A stretch of 51,222 bases of DNA from Sedimentisphaerales bacterium (lineage in GTDB: Bacteria > Planctomycetota > Phycisphaerae > Sedimentisphaerales > SM23-30), in assembly GCA_028281535.1 (NCBI GenBank), contig JANQJS010000040.1:1-51222 (forward strand). Direction: 5' to 3'. Position 1 is the stretch's first letter. Each line of letters opens with the position of its first letter. Shown here piece by piece: positions 32,939-42,753 of the stretch. A program made the translations under genes and the position numbers. Under the pieces are notes generated by a model. It was not told where the DNA came from. It searched no databases and worked only from the letters and a program-made list of their open reading frames with translations.

Positions 32939-35170
32939 TTAAAAACGATAGTTTGCCCTTAGCCAATAGAGGGGGCCGTCTTGTTTCAATGCATCAAATT
33001 CATTTGAACCAAATACCGGCGACATGTAGTCGGTATCAAAGACATTATAAATGCTGGCCGATATGTCTAAGCCTGGTTTAATATCCAGAAGGCTAATCGT
33101 TAAATTTCCTACAATAAAATCATCGATGGTGTTGCCAACCAATGAATCACGTTCGCTGTTATATTGTAATTCGAACGCTGCCAGGACTTTGTCTTTGTAG
33201 ATCGGTGCAATAATATTTGCCTTTGCCAGATGAAATGGTGAATTGACCAATCTTTCTTTAGATGAAATGTTTTCCGTTTCAGTATATGTATATGAAATTC
33301 TTGTTTTTACGCCATTATCCCACTTTTTTTCAAGCTCAATTTCAATCCCTTGAGCTTGAACAGGATCAATGTTGCCATAGACCAGAGTGGACTCTTCTCC
33401 TTCATCATCCTCTTCGTCATCATCATCTTCTTCCTCCTCTTCTTCCTCTTCCTCTTCTTCTTCACCACCAATATCTCCATCATCAACAAAGAAATTGCCT
33501 GTTTGGTCAATCAATTTTTCCATACGATAATAAAATGCCGTGATATTCAATTTTGTTTTCTCATTGAAATAATGTGTGAAATCAATTTCATATGTTTCGA
33601 TTTCTTCGGCATCAAGTGAGTCAGGCAGGGCTCTTTGTGCGCCATCATCAAAGTAAAGTTCATTAAAACTAGGAGCTCTGAATGCCTGGCCATACATAAA
33701 TTTCCAGATCGATTCAGGTTGCGGAGTGTATATAAGAGCAAGTCGTGGGTTGGTGGTATCGCCAAACGTATCATAGTGGTCGTGGCGAATTCCCCCAATG
33801 AAAGTTAACTCATCTGATAATGTGATTTCATCCTGTAGATAGATTCCCCAGTTTTGACTATGTCGTTTATCATCTAATAGTATGTTTATTTCCTTTATTC
33901 TGGGGACGAGATTAACGACATTTTGCTCTTGCTTGACATTGATATTCACTTCAGAACCCAAAGTGATTTTGTGGTTGTCAATGGATGTGTTAACTAGTTG
34001 AAGCTCTGTATCCCACCAACGTCCTATACGTCGATCAATAAAGTTTGTAGTAAGAAGTTTTCCGGCGATATCACTCGCATCATCAATCGGAAATAAGAAT
34101 TCCTCGTGATCGAACTGGTTGTAGGTGACACGTGTCATTATAGATGTTTCATCAGAAAGTTCTGTGTTGTGGCGTATTGACACAAAGAGTGATTCATCCA
34201 CATTTCGTGATGGAAATTGATCTTCAAAAACAAAGCCAAGCGGAGCGGTTGGGACTCCTTTTTCTCGCCATTTGTAAGAACTTTCGATGGTGAAATCCTT
34301 AAATCTGATTTTGGTAAAGAAATTATGATATTCTTCAAAATCATTTTTTGTAAAGCCATCTGGAGGTGGGAAAGGTGGCGTCTCATTTTCATCAATAAAC
34401 CTTCTTTCATCATAGAAGGGTACATAAATATCCTGGCCCGGCGAATGATAAATCGTTGTTGAGAATAAGATATCTAAGTCTTCGCTGAAGGATTTACCAA
34501 TAGTAATTCGAGAGCTTAGTGGGTCAAAATTTCCTTTCACTATTTCGCTTTCACGGAAGATACCACCTTCACCTTGAATTTCCACACCATCATAATCAGA
34601 TCCATCCTTAGTGATTACATTAATAACAGCAAAGATGGCATTGCTACCATAGAGTGCTGATCCTGGTCCTCGAATAATTTCTACCTGTTTAATTAAATCA
34701 ATGTCAATTGGTAAATCATTACCTATTGGAGCATAATAACGAATATTTTCATTGATACGAATTCCGTCAATCAATAATAAGACTCGCATATTGGTATCAC
34801 CTGGACGACTAAATCCACGGACACCTAAATAGTGAAAACTTCGATCGTAAGAGGTGTAAAAGCCTCGTGTGGCGTTTAAAATATCTGCCAGATTACGATA
34901 GCCAAATAATTTGATTTCTTCGGCGGTTACGACGGTTACAGATGAGGGGGCTTCAGTCACTTTTTGTGCATACTTTGATGCACTGACAACCGTATCGACT
35001 TCAATTTCCATCAAATCTTCCAGGGACATGTCGAGAATGTCATCCGATAGTTGATTAGGTTTTTCTTCTTGTCCCAGAGTCATCATGGGCGTAATAAAGA
35101 ATCCCATTAGCAACGACGCTATTAGTATATGGTCCAATAATATTTTTGGTAGATGATAAGCTTGTTTCAT
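32939..35170 (-). CDS. TonB-dependent outer-membrane receptor with poly-acidic loop
   Basis: This 743-residue receptor has a signal peptide, then a plug domain (SVTVVTAEEIKLFGYRNLADIL, VRGFSRPGDTNMRVLLLIDGIR, VEIIRGPGSALYGSNAIFAVINVIT) and a beta-barrel ending in the aromatic terminus YWLRANYRF. Its early region (DMSLEDLMEIEVDTVVSASK) contains the TonB-box-like stretch. Between about residues 570 and 593 it carries an almost uninterrupted Glu/Asp tract encoded by a GAA/GAG-type microsatellite, probably in an extracellular loop. The substrate is unknown: no cobalamin riboswitch or iron box was seen upstream. It converges with the sigma-54 activator gene, 3 bases apart. Confidence 0.88.
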   Translation of the reverse strand: MKQAYHLPKILLDHILIASLLMGFFITPMMTLGQEEKPNQLSDDILDMSLEDLMEIEVDTVVSASKYAQKVTEAPSSVTVVTAEEIKLFGYRNLADILNATRGFYTSYDRSFHYLGVRGFSRPGDTNMRVLLLIDGIRINENIRYYAPIGNDLPIDIDLIKQVEIIRGPGSALYGSNAIFAVINVITKDGSDYDGVEIQGEGGIFRESEIVKGNFDPLSSRITIGKSFSEDLDILFSTTIYHSPGQDIYVPFYDERRFIDENETPPFPPPDGFTKNDFEEYHNFFTKIRFKDFTIESSYKWREKGVPTAPLGFVFEDQFPSRNVDESLFVSIRHNTELSDETSIMTRVTYNQFDHEEFLFPIDDASDIAGKLLTTNFIDRRIGRWWDTELQLVNTSIDNHKITLGSEVNINVKQEQNVVNLVPRIKEINILLDDKRHSQNWGIYLQDEITLSDELTFIGGIRHDHYDTFGDTTNPRLALIYTPQPESIWKFMYGQAFRAPSFNELYFDDGAQRALPDSLDAEEIETYEIDFTHYFNEKTKLNITAFYYRMEKLIDQTGNFFVDDGDIGGEEEEEEEEEEEEDDDDEEDDEGEESTLVYGNIDPVQAQGIEIELEKKWDNGVKTRISYTYTETENISSKERLVNSPFHLAKANIIAPIYKDKVLAAFELQYNSERDSLVGNTIDDFIVGNLTISLLDIKPGLDISASIYNVFDTDYMSPVFGSNEFDALKQDGPLYWLRANYRF

Positions 35171-35519
35171 TCCGAAAGCGTTTCCCTGTTAATGAATCCT
35201 TAGAAAAAATCTCATAAGGTATTACACTTAATATTTCGGTCATACAGCCGTCGGAATTTGTCAATATATATAGAAGGAGAGGGTCTGATAATAATATTTG
35301 GATTATATGGTTTTTAGAATAGATTTCAGGATTAGATTATTGGGAAATAAAAATCTATAGAAAATTATTGGACTATGTGTCATATGATATTTTTTTGACA
35401 GAAATTTGCATACGAAAACATCGGGTGCGTGCTTAATCCAATTCCTTAGATCAAACATAGCTGAGTTATTCTCGCGATACTTTTAATTAGGTAGATACCG
35501 GAGATTCAACCATTCATAA
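35171..35519. other. Intergenic region upstream of the TonB receptor
   Basis: These 349 AT-rich bases should contain the receptor promoter. A minus-strand TTGACA (35264-35259) has no convincing -10 partner. No riboswitch consensus or RNA gene was recognised. Confidence 0.4.
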
Positions 35520-35957
35520 TTATCGTTTTGGTTGGAGATCATCCGGTAATGGTATGATTTCCACAGTAATATCATTCGCTCGCAGATAGGCTGACATCCA
35601 GGTTTTTTGCAAAAAAGGCCCAGCGGCTTTTTCATCTGTGAATAGAAGAAAGCATTTACCTTTATTTTCTAAGAGGCTATTGGCGAATAATAATTTTGAA
35701 GCATCCGTCATGATTTTGCCACGTTGAGCACTTTTTGGCAGACCTGCATTTGACCAAACTTCACAAAGTATCGTTGGTTCTTCGCTAAACCCATCAAGCT
35801 CAAACCAACCATCTTCCAGGTCAAATCGTCTTTTCTCTAATGTGGCCCCAAGTTTTTCCGAGAGGGCATTTAAAAGCCATTCCTCACGGCGGTTCTGGTG
35901 ATAACTATGATTCTGGTGTTTGTAGCTACTGCTATCCTTAAACCCTTTCGAACTCAT
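35520..35957 (-). CDS. Unknown 145-residue protein, possible PD-(D/E)XK-like fold
   Basis: The N-terminus is polar and His/Ser-rich (SSYKHQNHSYHQNRR). The remainder reads like a small alpha/beta protein: LEDGWFELDGF, TILCEVWSN, SAQRGKIMTDASKLLFAN, KCFLLFTDEKAAG and a terminal EIIPLPDD. The order D...E-V-W followed by a K-bearing helix recalls degenerate restriction-endonuclease-like folds, but this is a weak pattern match. It has no operon partner: the receptor on one side and a plus-strand gene on the other are well separated from it. Confidence 0.55.
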   Translation of the reverse strand: MSSKGFKDSSSYKHQNHSYHQNRREEWLLNALSEKLGATLEKRRFDLEDGWFELDGFSEEPTILCEVWSNAGLPKSAQRGKIMTDASKLLFANSLLENKGKCFLLFTDEKAAGPFLQKTWMSAYLRANDITVEIIPLPDDLQPKR

Positions 35958-36156
35958 CGTTTATAATCCCTACGATCTAAACATTTTCCCTAAAACATAT
36001 CCAAAAGTTGGTATAGGATAGTTTGAATCCCTTAGGGTTTCAAGCATTGAATCTAAAATGTTTCTGGGCAAAAGCTCTATCCCTACATAAAATGTCAAAC
36101 GGTGATAGGCTAAATATAAAATAGAAAACAATTAGATATTTAAACGAGGCGATCAA

Positions 36157-37146
36157 ATGAAATCTTGGCAATTCAACAGCTTTGGTGATATATCAAATTT
36201 AAAACAAGTGGATATAGAACGACCGAAATCAAATCAAACGGATGCGCTTGTCAAAATTTCTTATGCATCACTTAATCCTGCTGATCGTTATATGGTTGAA
36301 GGATTGTATCCAGGGGCTGGCACTTTACCTTTTTCTGTGGGACGTGATGGAAGTGGTATTGTTGAAGAGCCTGCAATAGATAGTGAATTTAAAAAAGGAG
36401 ATCGAGTTGTTGTTTTGCGTAGTGAGTTAGGTGTTAAGCGAGATGGTACCTTGGCGGAGTTTGTTAAGGTGCCCGAAGAATCTCTTGCTTTGATTCCAGA
36501 CAATTGGTCTGATCAAGAAGCTGCTGCCGCAGCCTTGGTTCATTTGACCGCTTGGCAAGGGTTGGTAGATGTCGGGCAGATTAATTCAGAAAGTACCGTA
36601 TTGATTACAGGGGCTTCTGGGGGGGTAGGTATTGCTGCGTTGCAACAGGCTAAAGCGTTTGGTGCAAAAGTTGTTGCGCTATCACGCAGTTCGGAAAAAC
36701 AGAAAACATTAAAAGAATTAGGAGCCGATGGTGTTTTTGACCCTACCGATCCTGATTTACTCAAGAATGTTAAAGCCTATTTGGCCGGTGGGCGGGTCGA
36801 TATTGTTATTGAAAATATCGCCGGGCCTTTTTTGCAAAAATGTATAAAGTTAGCTGGCTACAAAGCTCGCATTGCCATAGTTGGTTTACTGGCAGGATTG
36901 CATTCCGAAATTGAGATCGCCCAACTCATTTTTAAGCGTATTTCAATTCATGGCATCCATGTTGGTAGTTATTCGCCACAGGAAACTCAAGAGATTTGGA
37001 AAAAAATCGTTCAATGTTTAGATAAGACAAACGCAAAGCCTCTTATTGATCATGTCTATTCCTTTGATCAGGTCCAAGAAGCATTTGCCCATTTAAAAGA
37101 GGGTGCGATGGGGAAAATACTTGTTGGTCCAATGGCTCTTAGCTGA
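36157..37146 (+). CDS. NAD(P)H:quinone oxidoreductase-like MDR-family protein
   Basis: This is a 329-residue medium-chain dehydrogenase/reductase of the zeta-crystallin/quinone reductase type. Visible features are SYASLNPADRYMVEGLYP near the N-terminus, the catalytic-domain motif VGRDGSGIVEE, the nucleotide-binding motif ITGASGGVGIAALQQAKAFGAKV (about residue 145) and a C-terminal HLKEGAMGKILV segment. The structural-zinc cysteine cluster of alcohol dehydrogenases is absent, as expected for the quinone-reductase group. A GAGG ribosome binding site lies about 9 bases before the ATG. It stands alone on the plus strand. Confidence 0.88.
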   Translation: MKSWQFNSFGDISNLKQVDIERPKSNQTDALVKISYASLNPADRYMVEGLYPGAGTLPFSVGRDGSGIVEEPAIDSEFKKGDRVVVLRSELGVKRDGTLAEFVKVPEESLALIPDNWSDQEAAAAALVHLTAWQGLVDVGQINSESTVLITGASGGVGIAALQQAKAFGAKVVALSRSSEKQKTLKELGADGVFDPTDPDLLKNVKAYLAGGRVDIVIENIAGPFLQKCIKLAGYKARIAIVGLLAGLHSEIEIAQLIFKRISIHGIHVGSYSPQETQEIWKKIVQCLDKTNAKPLIDHVYSFDQVQEAFAHLKEGAMGKILVGPMALS

Positions 37147-37269
37147 ATTAGGTATTTTATAGATTGTCCGTTGGGTGTAAGTGTCTTATTTTAAATTAGA
37201 TATGTAGATTTCAGGTGGGGTTTTTTTCCTGGGAATTCATATTAAGATAACAATTAAGCATTTTTAACG

Positions 37270-37297
37270 TTGACATCTTCTACTTATGTAGTATTAT
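37270..37297 (+). promoter_or_regulatory. Promoter of the blaI-M56 operon
   Basis: TTGACA (37270-37275), a 16-base spacer and TATTAT (37292-37297) precede blaI by about 30 bases. The first BlaI-type dyad occupies most of the spacer. Confidence 0.75.
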
Positions 37298-37311
37298 TGT
37301 TACTAATGTAG
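37280..37311. promoter_or_regulatory. Two BlaI-type operator dyads
   Basis: CTACTTATGTAG (37280-37291) and TTACTAATGTAG (37300-37311) are similar 12-base dyads exactly 20 bases apart, about two helical turns. They resemble the TACA-x2-TGTA core of known BlaI/MecI sites and cover the promoter. Confidence 0.72.
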
Positions 37312-37325
37312 AAGGAGATGTCGTT

Positions 37326-37700
37326 ATGAAATTATCTGATTCGGAATGGATCATTATGAATGCCCTTTGGTCAGAGCATCCTGCAACCGCACGTCAAATT
37401 GCGGAACGATTACCTGAAGATGTTCAGTGGGCATATACAACAATCAAAACAATGTTATCACGTTTGGTTGAGAAAAAAGCGGTTGGTGAGGAAAAAGTTG
37501 GCAATACCAGTCTCTATAAACCTCTTTTAACTCAGAAGCATGCACGGAAAAATGCTTTTAGTTCTTTAATGCATCAAGCGTTTGATGGTGCATTTGGTCC
37601 CATGATGCATTTTTTGTTTGAGCAACAATCACTGAATGGCAAACAGCGTCAGGAATTGATGAATTTGCTCAAAGAAGACGAATCGAAAAAATCAAAATAA
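37326..37700 (+). CDS. BlaI/MecI-family transcriptional repressor
   Basis: This 124-residue winged-helix repressor has the family core LSDSEWIIMNALWSEHPATARQIAERL, YTTIKTMLSRLVEKKAVGEEK and a short helical dimerisation C-terminus. In the classical system the repressor is cleaved after its partner M56 protease is activated; the next gene encodes such a protease 19 bases downstream. Two dyads over the promoter suggest autoregulation. A GGAG ribosome binding site precedes the ATG. Its targets are unlikely to be beta-lactamase, as none is in the window. Confidence 0.92.
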   Translation: MKLSDSEWIIMNALWSEHPATARQIAERLPEDVQWAYTTIKTMLSRLVEKKAVGEEKVGNTSLYKPLLTQKHARKNAFSSLMHQAFDGAFGPMMHFLFEQQSLNGKQRQELMNLLKEDESKKSK

Positions 37701-37719
37701 AACTTGAGGGAATTACATT

Positions 37720-40700
37720 ATGGTTGAGTTTATAAATCAAATAGCGTCTGCCTGGTGGGAATGGATGTGGCCAATGTTCTGGCAGGTTAGTTTACTTGTC
37801 GTATTGGTCTGGGGCATTGACATTCTAATACGAAAATGGGCCTGGCCTCAGGTCAGATACACCTTATGGCTGTTAGTGCTTTTAAAATTAATTTTACCAC
37901 CGGCCTTATCTTCGCCAACCAGTGTGACATCACCAATGGTCGAAAGTCAAATAGTAGAGCAGGCATTGACGCCTATGTCATTGAGGCTTGATACTACTCT
38001 TGATATTGATAATGAAATCGTTTTAGAGCCAGTTCCTATTGAGGCATATGAGACGATTCATTCTTTGCCTGATTCTGGGCCATTGATGTTAGGTTCAAAT
38101 GATGGTAAGAAGAAAAAGCCCATTATGACTGGTGAGATACCGATACATAGCCCTCCCGAAATTAGTCCGCAATTACAATGGCAGAGTATCGTATTTATTG
38201 TGTGGCTGTTGGGTGTTTTATTTTGCTTGGCTTGGTTGATTTTTCGATTTAAAGGTTTAAAAAAGGATTATTTAATACAAAGTCCCGATGCCCAGTTACC
38301 AGAGTGGTTTGATGAACTATTTGATCAAGCGGCAAAAGAACTTAAGTTGAAGTCTAAACCTCGAGTTGTTTTGTCTGAGCATGTGCATTGTCCTGCGGTT
38401 TTTGGATTATTTCGACCGGTGTTGTTGATGCCTGCTAATCAGATTTTGAATTTAAACAGGAGAGATGGTCGGCATGTGCTATTACATGAATTAGCACATA
38501 TTAAACGAGGCGACTTATGGTTGCATGCGATCTACATGCTCCTTCAGATCATATATTGGTTTCATCCCCTTATCTGGTGGAGTTCTAAACGTTTGCAACA
38601 TTTACGAGAACTTTGTTGTGATGCAACGGTTGCGCGATTATTACGTGAAAAGACCGGCGGGTATCGCGATACTTTGATTGAAGCAGCTAAAGCATTAATT
38701 ACAAAACCTGTCGATCCGGGATTAGGGCTTTTAGGTTTATTTGAAGATTCCAATCGTTTATTAGTGCGTTTGAATTGGTTAGAGAAAAAAACCTGGAAGT
38801 ATCCTAAGCTTCGAATGGCCTCGATTATGACCACGTTTTTAGTGATGGCTGCATGTGTGTTGCCTATGGCCGCGATGGTTCATGGAAAAATTAATGAAAC
38901 AGATATTGGTCAATTGGTAAAATCTGATTCAGGTTCATACATTTACCGTGTTGACCATAATGCTCGATTAGAGATTCTTGGTATAACAGCCTACCCTTAC
39001 CAAGGTGCTTCTTCCTGGTGGGCAATCGATGGAACAAGGTTATCATCTCCACCTGCCCTATTTGATGAAAAAATATTACAAGATATTTCGTTTGATGATG
39101 AGGAAGGCTTGCAATATTACCTTGTAATAACAGAGTCAATCCATATGGATGGTGAGGAAGTATCGTTTTCAATAAATGAATCAGATGGTGTTATTTCCCC
39201 GCTTCATTTTGAAAATAATATGACTCATACCTGGGCAATTGAATTATCACCTGAAAGAGAGGCGATTGATACTCTAACCATTAAAGGACATGTTGGAAGA
39301 GGCCCATACAATGTCTATGAACCATTTGTGAACGTTGATTTAACCTATGATCCAGTTACCAATAAAAAATATCAGGATGGTGATTTGTATTATGAGGTTA
39401 TTGAAGTAAATGTTGATAATACGATTATCAAGATAACCTCTCCGCATTTATTTTACGATCCAGGATTTGGTGGATGTATTGTTGCCGTTCATAAGGATGG
39501 TCATGAAATATACCCAACAAAAAGTGAAATGGGCTATGTTGATGGTCATTTTACAACGATGCTCGACTATCCTGTGGTTCGCGATGAAATGGAAAAATTA
39601 ATATTTCGATTTCGAAAGATGCCTTCTTACTTTTTTGAAAATGTATCGCTTGTTCCTGGAGAGCTGACAGATGTCCAGGTCCGTTTTGAAGAAAATCCAT
39701 TCGAAAAACAACCACTTCGTATTACGGTCGTTGACGAAAGAACAAATAAACCGTTGCAAGATGCTAAAATTTCCTGGTATCATGATATGTTCAAAATAGA
39801 AGAATTCACTGATGAAAATGGCCAATTCGTTCTTAATCCACCCCTAGAAGCAACATCCTATTCCATCAGTGTCAATTATGACGGTTATGTGATGGCCAAT
39901 GTAAGATGGCATGGCATAAATGAAACAAATCCTTTGCCCACCGATTTCACGATACCCCTGGAGCGAAGTTCTTCTATTGGTGGAGTTATTCGAAATCAAC
40001 AAGGCGAACCAGTTGAAAACGCTAAAGTAGAGTTGCTGATCCCAAGTTCATCAACGGACAAAATTTATAAAGCACTTCCCAATGGGTATTATGTAAGAAC
40101 CGATGCGTTTGGTCGTTGGTATTGCGATGATGTTCCAACAAAATTAGATGATGTTTGGATTCGTCTGTCGCATCCTGATTATATAAAAGATAATACCTTT
40201 GGCGCAACACCAAAGCCCTCCATTGATAAATTACGAAATATGACCGGCGTGATGGTTATGAAGAAAGGTATGCTGGTTCAAGGTTATGTCTTAGATCAGA
40301 ATAATCAACCAATTAATCAAGCTAGAGTATTGCAAGGTTCCGATAGATGGGGATCAGAATATCCTGATACGATAACAGATGAGAAAGGATATTTTGAGTT
40401 TAAAAATGCCTTACCTGGCGAAATGATTCTAACAGTGATTAAAGAAGGATATGCGCCTGACCTTAAACGATTAAATGTCTCAGACACAAATCCTGTTAAG
40501 TCCATAAACTTTCAGTTAAGTCAAAGTCAAACGGTTCGAGGGCGTGTGGTCGATCAAGAAGGATTGCCGGTGGGAGAGGTCATGGTTGTTGCTGATACCT
40601 GGCGTGGGCATCGATCCATTGAAGATATTCGTGCGGTAACAGATAAAAATGGAAAATTTGATCTTGAAGGCTTGCCGCATGATGAAATATTTTACGATGT

Positions 40701-42513
40701 TGTTGTTAAGGGGTATTCAAGTGTACGGAATTTTTCTATGACCGGAGGACAAGAGGATGTTCTAATTACATTAAATCCATTGTTGGAAATATCAGGTCAT
40801 GTCGTTGATGCACAAACGGGGGAACCTATTAATGATTTTAAAATACTAAACGGGATTGATTGGGGTAAAGGTGGAGCGATTCATTGGAATCGACGTGAAC
40901 CATTATCTTTTAAAGATGGAGAATTTGAAGTATCTTATAGTTTTCCTTATCCATCACGATTGTTACGTATAGAAGCTGAAGGGTATTTGCCTGGTATTTC
41001 TCGAGGAATCAAATCGGATGAAGGTCAAGTCTCGATAGAAATTAAATTAGAAAAAGGAAATGATTTGAAGGGGCGGATTGTTTTAAGTGATGGGGTGCCT
41101 GTTGATGGTGTACAAGTCCATATGGCAACGCGGTCAAATACTGTTCATATACGTAATGGAAGGAATCCCAGACCTTCGGATTCAAATTATGTTGAAACGG
41201 ATGCTGAGGGGCAATTTTGTTTTCCTCCGCAGGACCATCGTTACACATTGGTTTGTGTGCATGAACAGGGGTATGCTGAAGTGCCAGGTGAAGACTTTGA
41301 ATCAAATAATGAGATTATATTAATGCCATGGGGTCGTATTGAGGGCAATTGTTATGTTGGGCAGGAACCTGCAGCTTATGCTAACATCAAGGCATGGGAA
41401 ACATCAATCTATGATGCGGAAGCGCCAAGGGTATTTCATGACTTAAGGGTCATGGCGGATTCAAAAGGTGACTTTATCATTGAGAATGTTCCACCAGGGG
41501 AAATGAAGGTTGGTAAAGAGATCAAAATAAATGCATCATCACGTAGTTTTAGCCATGGTGTGCCAATTGATATCATTGCCGGGAAAACCACACAAGTCAC
41601 TGTCGGCGGAACTGGGCGGCCTGTCAAAGCCGCATTGAAATTACCAGAAAGTTATGACAAATCCATTGAATGGGGTTATGGGTATTATAGTATTTCGACA
41701 AGCTATCAAAATAATTATCCAAAACCTGAAAATTATGAAGAGATGTCTTCTGAGCAGCAGAAAGAATGGTATCAGCAGTGGCGAACGTCTGATGAAGGTA
41801 AAGCCTTTAACGAAAAACGCATAAAGCAACGTCGGCAATATAGTTTCAAGATCGATGGTAATGGACATTTTCGAGTTGATGATATTCCGTCAGGATCTTA
41901 TCAATTAAATGTATCAATTCATGAACCACCGGTAAAAAGTCAATGTGGGTATGGTGAATTGATTGGTACGGTGACTCATGTATTTGATATTCCAGAAATG
42001 GCCGGGGGGAGAAGTGATGACGTATTAGACCTAGGCGAGTTTGAATTAATTATTTTTAAGCGAGTCAATGTGGGAGATACTGCTCCTGATTTTACGTTAA
42101 ATGATTTGGATGGTAATGCACTTACATTATCTGACCTTAAAGGTAAATATGTACTGCTCGATTTTTGGGCAACCTGGTGTGGGCCTTGTTTGCATGAAAT
42201 GCCAAAAATAAAAGAAATTTATGATTTATATAAAGATAGTGAAACGTTTGTTTTGGTCGGTATGAATCTCGATAAAGAGAAGGAAAAACTTAGTAAATTT
42301 ATGCAAGATAAAGATTATCCATGGCGACAAGCTTTGCTTGGTGAGATGGGCAAATCAAAGGTCGTTGCTGATTATGGCGTTCGAGGTATACCTGCTGTCT
42401 TTGTCGTTGGCCCAGATGGAAAAATTATTGCTAAAAATCTTCGAGGAGATGAACTCAAGAAAAAGCTGGTGTCTCTCTTGGATCAAAACGACAGTGTTCT
42501 CTCTAAAAAATAG
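37720..42513 (+). CDS. BlaR1-type M56 metallopeptidase fused to regulatory-like repeats and a C-terminal thioredoxin domain
   Basis: This is a 1,597-residue membrane protein. The N-terminal part has several membrane segments and an M56 peptidase site (HELAHIKRGD near residue 255, then RELCCDATVARLL). A last membrane segment lies at about 365-385. A long extracytoplasmic region has an unknown beta domain (about 390-640) and several carboxypeptidase-regulatory-like (CarboxypepD_reg) units such as SSIGGVIRNQQGEPVENAKV, MLVQGYVLDQNNQPINQARV, TVRGRVVDQEGLPVGEV and LEISGHVVDAQTGEPINDF. The C-terminal roughly 150 residues form a TlpA/redoxin domain (VGDTAPDFTLNDLDG, WATWCGPC near residue 1486). There is no penicillin-binding domain, so the signal is not a beta-lactam by homology. 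It follows blaI as a two-gene operon. Confidence 0.9.
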   Translation: MVEFINQIASAWWEWMWPMFWQVSLLVVLVWGIDILIRKWAWPQVRYTLWLLVLLKLILPPALSSPTSVTSPMVESQIVEQALTPMSLRLDTTLDIDNEIVLEPVPIEAYETIHSLPDSGPLMLGSNDGKKKKPIMTGEIPIHSPPEISPQLQWQSIVFIVWLLGVLFCLAWLIFRFKGLKKDYLIQSPDAQLPEWFDELFDQAAKELKLKSKPRVVLSEHVHCPAVFGLFRPVLLMPANQILNLNRRDGRHVLLHELAHIKRGDLWLHAIYMLLQIIYWFHPLIWWSSKRLQHLRELCCDATVARLLREKTGGYRDTLIEAAKALITKPVDPGLGLLGLFEDSNRLLVRLNWLEKKTWKYPKLRMASIMTTFLVMAACVLPMAAMVHGKINETDIGQLVKSDSGSYIYRVDHNARLEILGITAYPYQGASSWWAIDGTRLSSPPALFDEKILQDISFDDEEGLQYYLVITESIHMDGEEVSFSINESDGVISPLHFENNMTHTWAIELSPEREAIDTLTIKGHVGRGPYNVYEPFVNVDLTYDPVTNKKYQDGDLYYEVIEVNVDNTIIKITSPHLFYDPGFGGCIVAVHKDGHEIYPTKSEMGYVDGHFTTMLDYPVVRDEMEKLIFRFRKMPSYFFENVSLVPGELTDVQVRFEENPFEKQPLRITVVDERTNKPLQDAKISWYHDMFKIEEFTDENGQFVLNPPLEATSYSISVNYDGYVMANVRWHGINETNPLPTDFTIPLERSSSIGGVIRNQQGEPVENAKVELLIPSSSTDKIYKALPNGYYVRTDAFGRWYCDDVPTKLDDVWIRLSHPDYIKDNTFGATPKPSIDKLRNMTGVMVMKKGMLVQGYVLDQNNQPINQARVLQGSDRWGSEYPDTITDEKGYFEFKNALPGEMILTVIKEGYAPDLKRLNVSDTNPVKSINFQLSQSQTVRGRVVDQEGLPVGEVMVVADTWRGHRSIEDIRAVTDKNGKFDLEGLPHDEIFYDVVVKGYSSVRNFSMTGGQEDVLITLNPLLEISGHVVDAQTGEPINDFKILNGIDWGKGGAIHWNRREPLSFKDGEFEVSYSFPYPSRLLRIEAEGYLPGISRGIKSDEGQVSIEIKLEKGNDLKGRIVLSDGVPVDGVQVHMATRSNTVHIRNGRNPRPSDSNYVETDAEGQFCFPPQDHRYTLVCVHEQGYAEVPGEDFESNNEIILMPWGRIEGNCYVGQEPAAYANIKAWETSIYDAEAPRVFHDLRVMADSKGDFIIENVPPGEMKVGKEIKINASSRSFSHGVPIDIIAGKTTQVTVGGTGRPVKAALKLPESYDKSIEWGYGYYSISTSYQNNYPKPENYEEMSSEQQKEWYQQWRTSDEGKAFNEKRIKQRRQYSFKIDGNGHFRVDDIPSGSYQLNVSIHEPPVKSQCGYGELIGTVTHVFDIPEMAGGRSDDVLDLGEFELIIFKRVNVGDTAPDFTLNDLDGNALTLSDLKGKYVLLDFWATWCGPCLHEMPKIKEIYDLYKDSETFVLVGMNLDKEKEKLSKFMQDKDYPWRQALLGEMGKSKVVADYGVRGIPAVFVVGPDGKIIAKNLRGDELKKKLVSLLDQNDSVLSKK

Positions 42514-42582
42514 AAGATAATAATGATCGATTCATTAAACATTAACTCGTTAACATGGTTTAACAAGATACTACCCTGACGT

Positions 42583-42600
42583 CTTGAGAAAAGGCTCAAG
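42583..42600 (+). terminator. Hairpin after the M56 gene
   Basis: A CTTGAG/CTCAAG stem with a 6-base loop lies 70 bases after the stop codon. It has no T-run, so a terminator role is weakly supported. Confidence 0.3.
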
Positions 42601-42753
42601 GTAGCAATAGATATATAAGTTGACAAGCAACAAATAACCCTGCCTTTAAATAATTAAACTCAAAACCTATGAGTCAAGAGAGAACCTGCGCTCAGAGAAT
42701 GTTTATAATTTCTAACTTACCTGGGGGTCACTACGTAAAATGGAGAGCTTGCT

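Noticed and set aside
33350..33619. Plus-strand frame rich in Leu/Phe opposite the acidic tract
   Set aside because: It is produced by the complement of the GAA/GAG repeat in the receptor gene.
35171..35519. Cobalamin riboswitch before the TonB receptor
   Set aside because: No conserved B12-box sequence or matching stem order was found.
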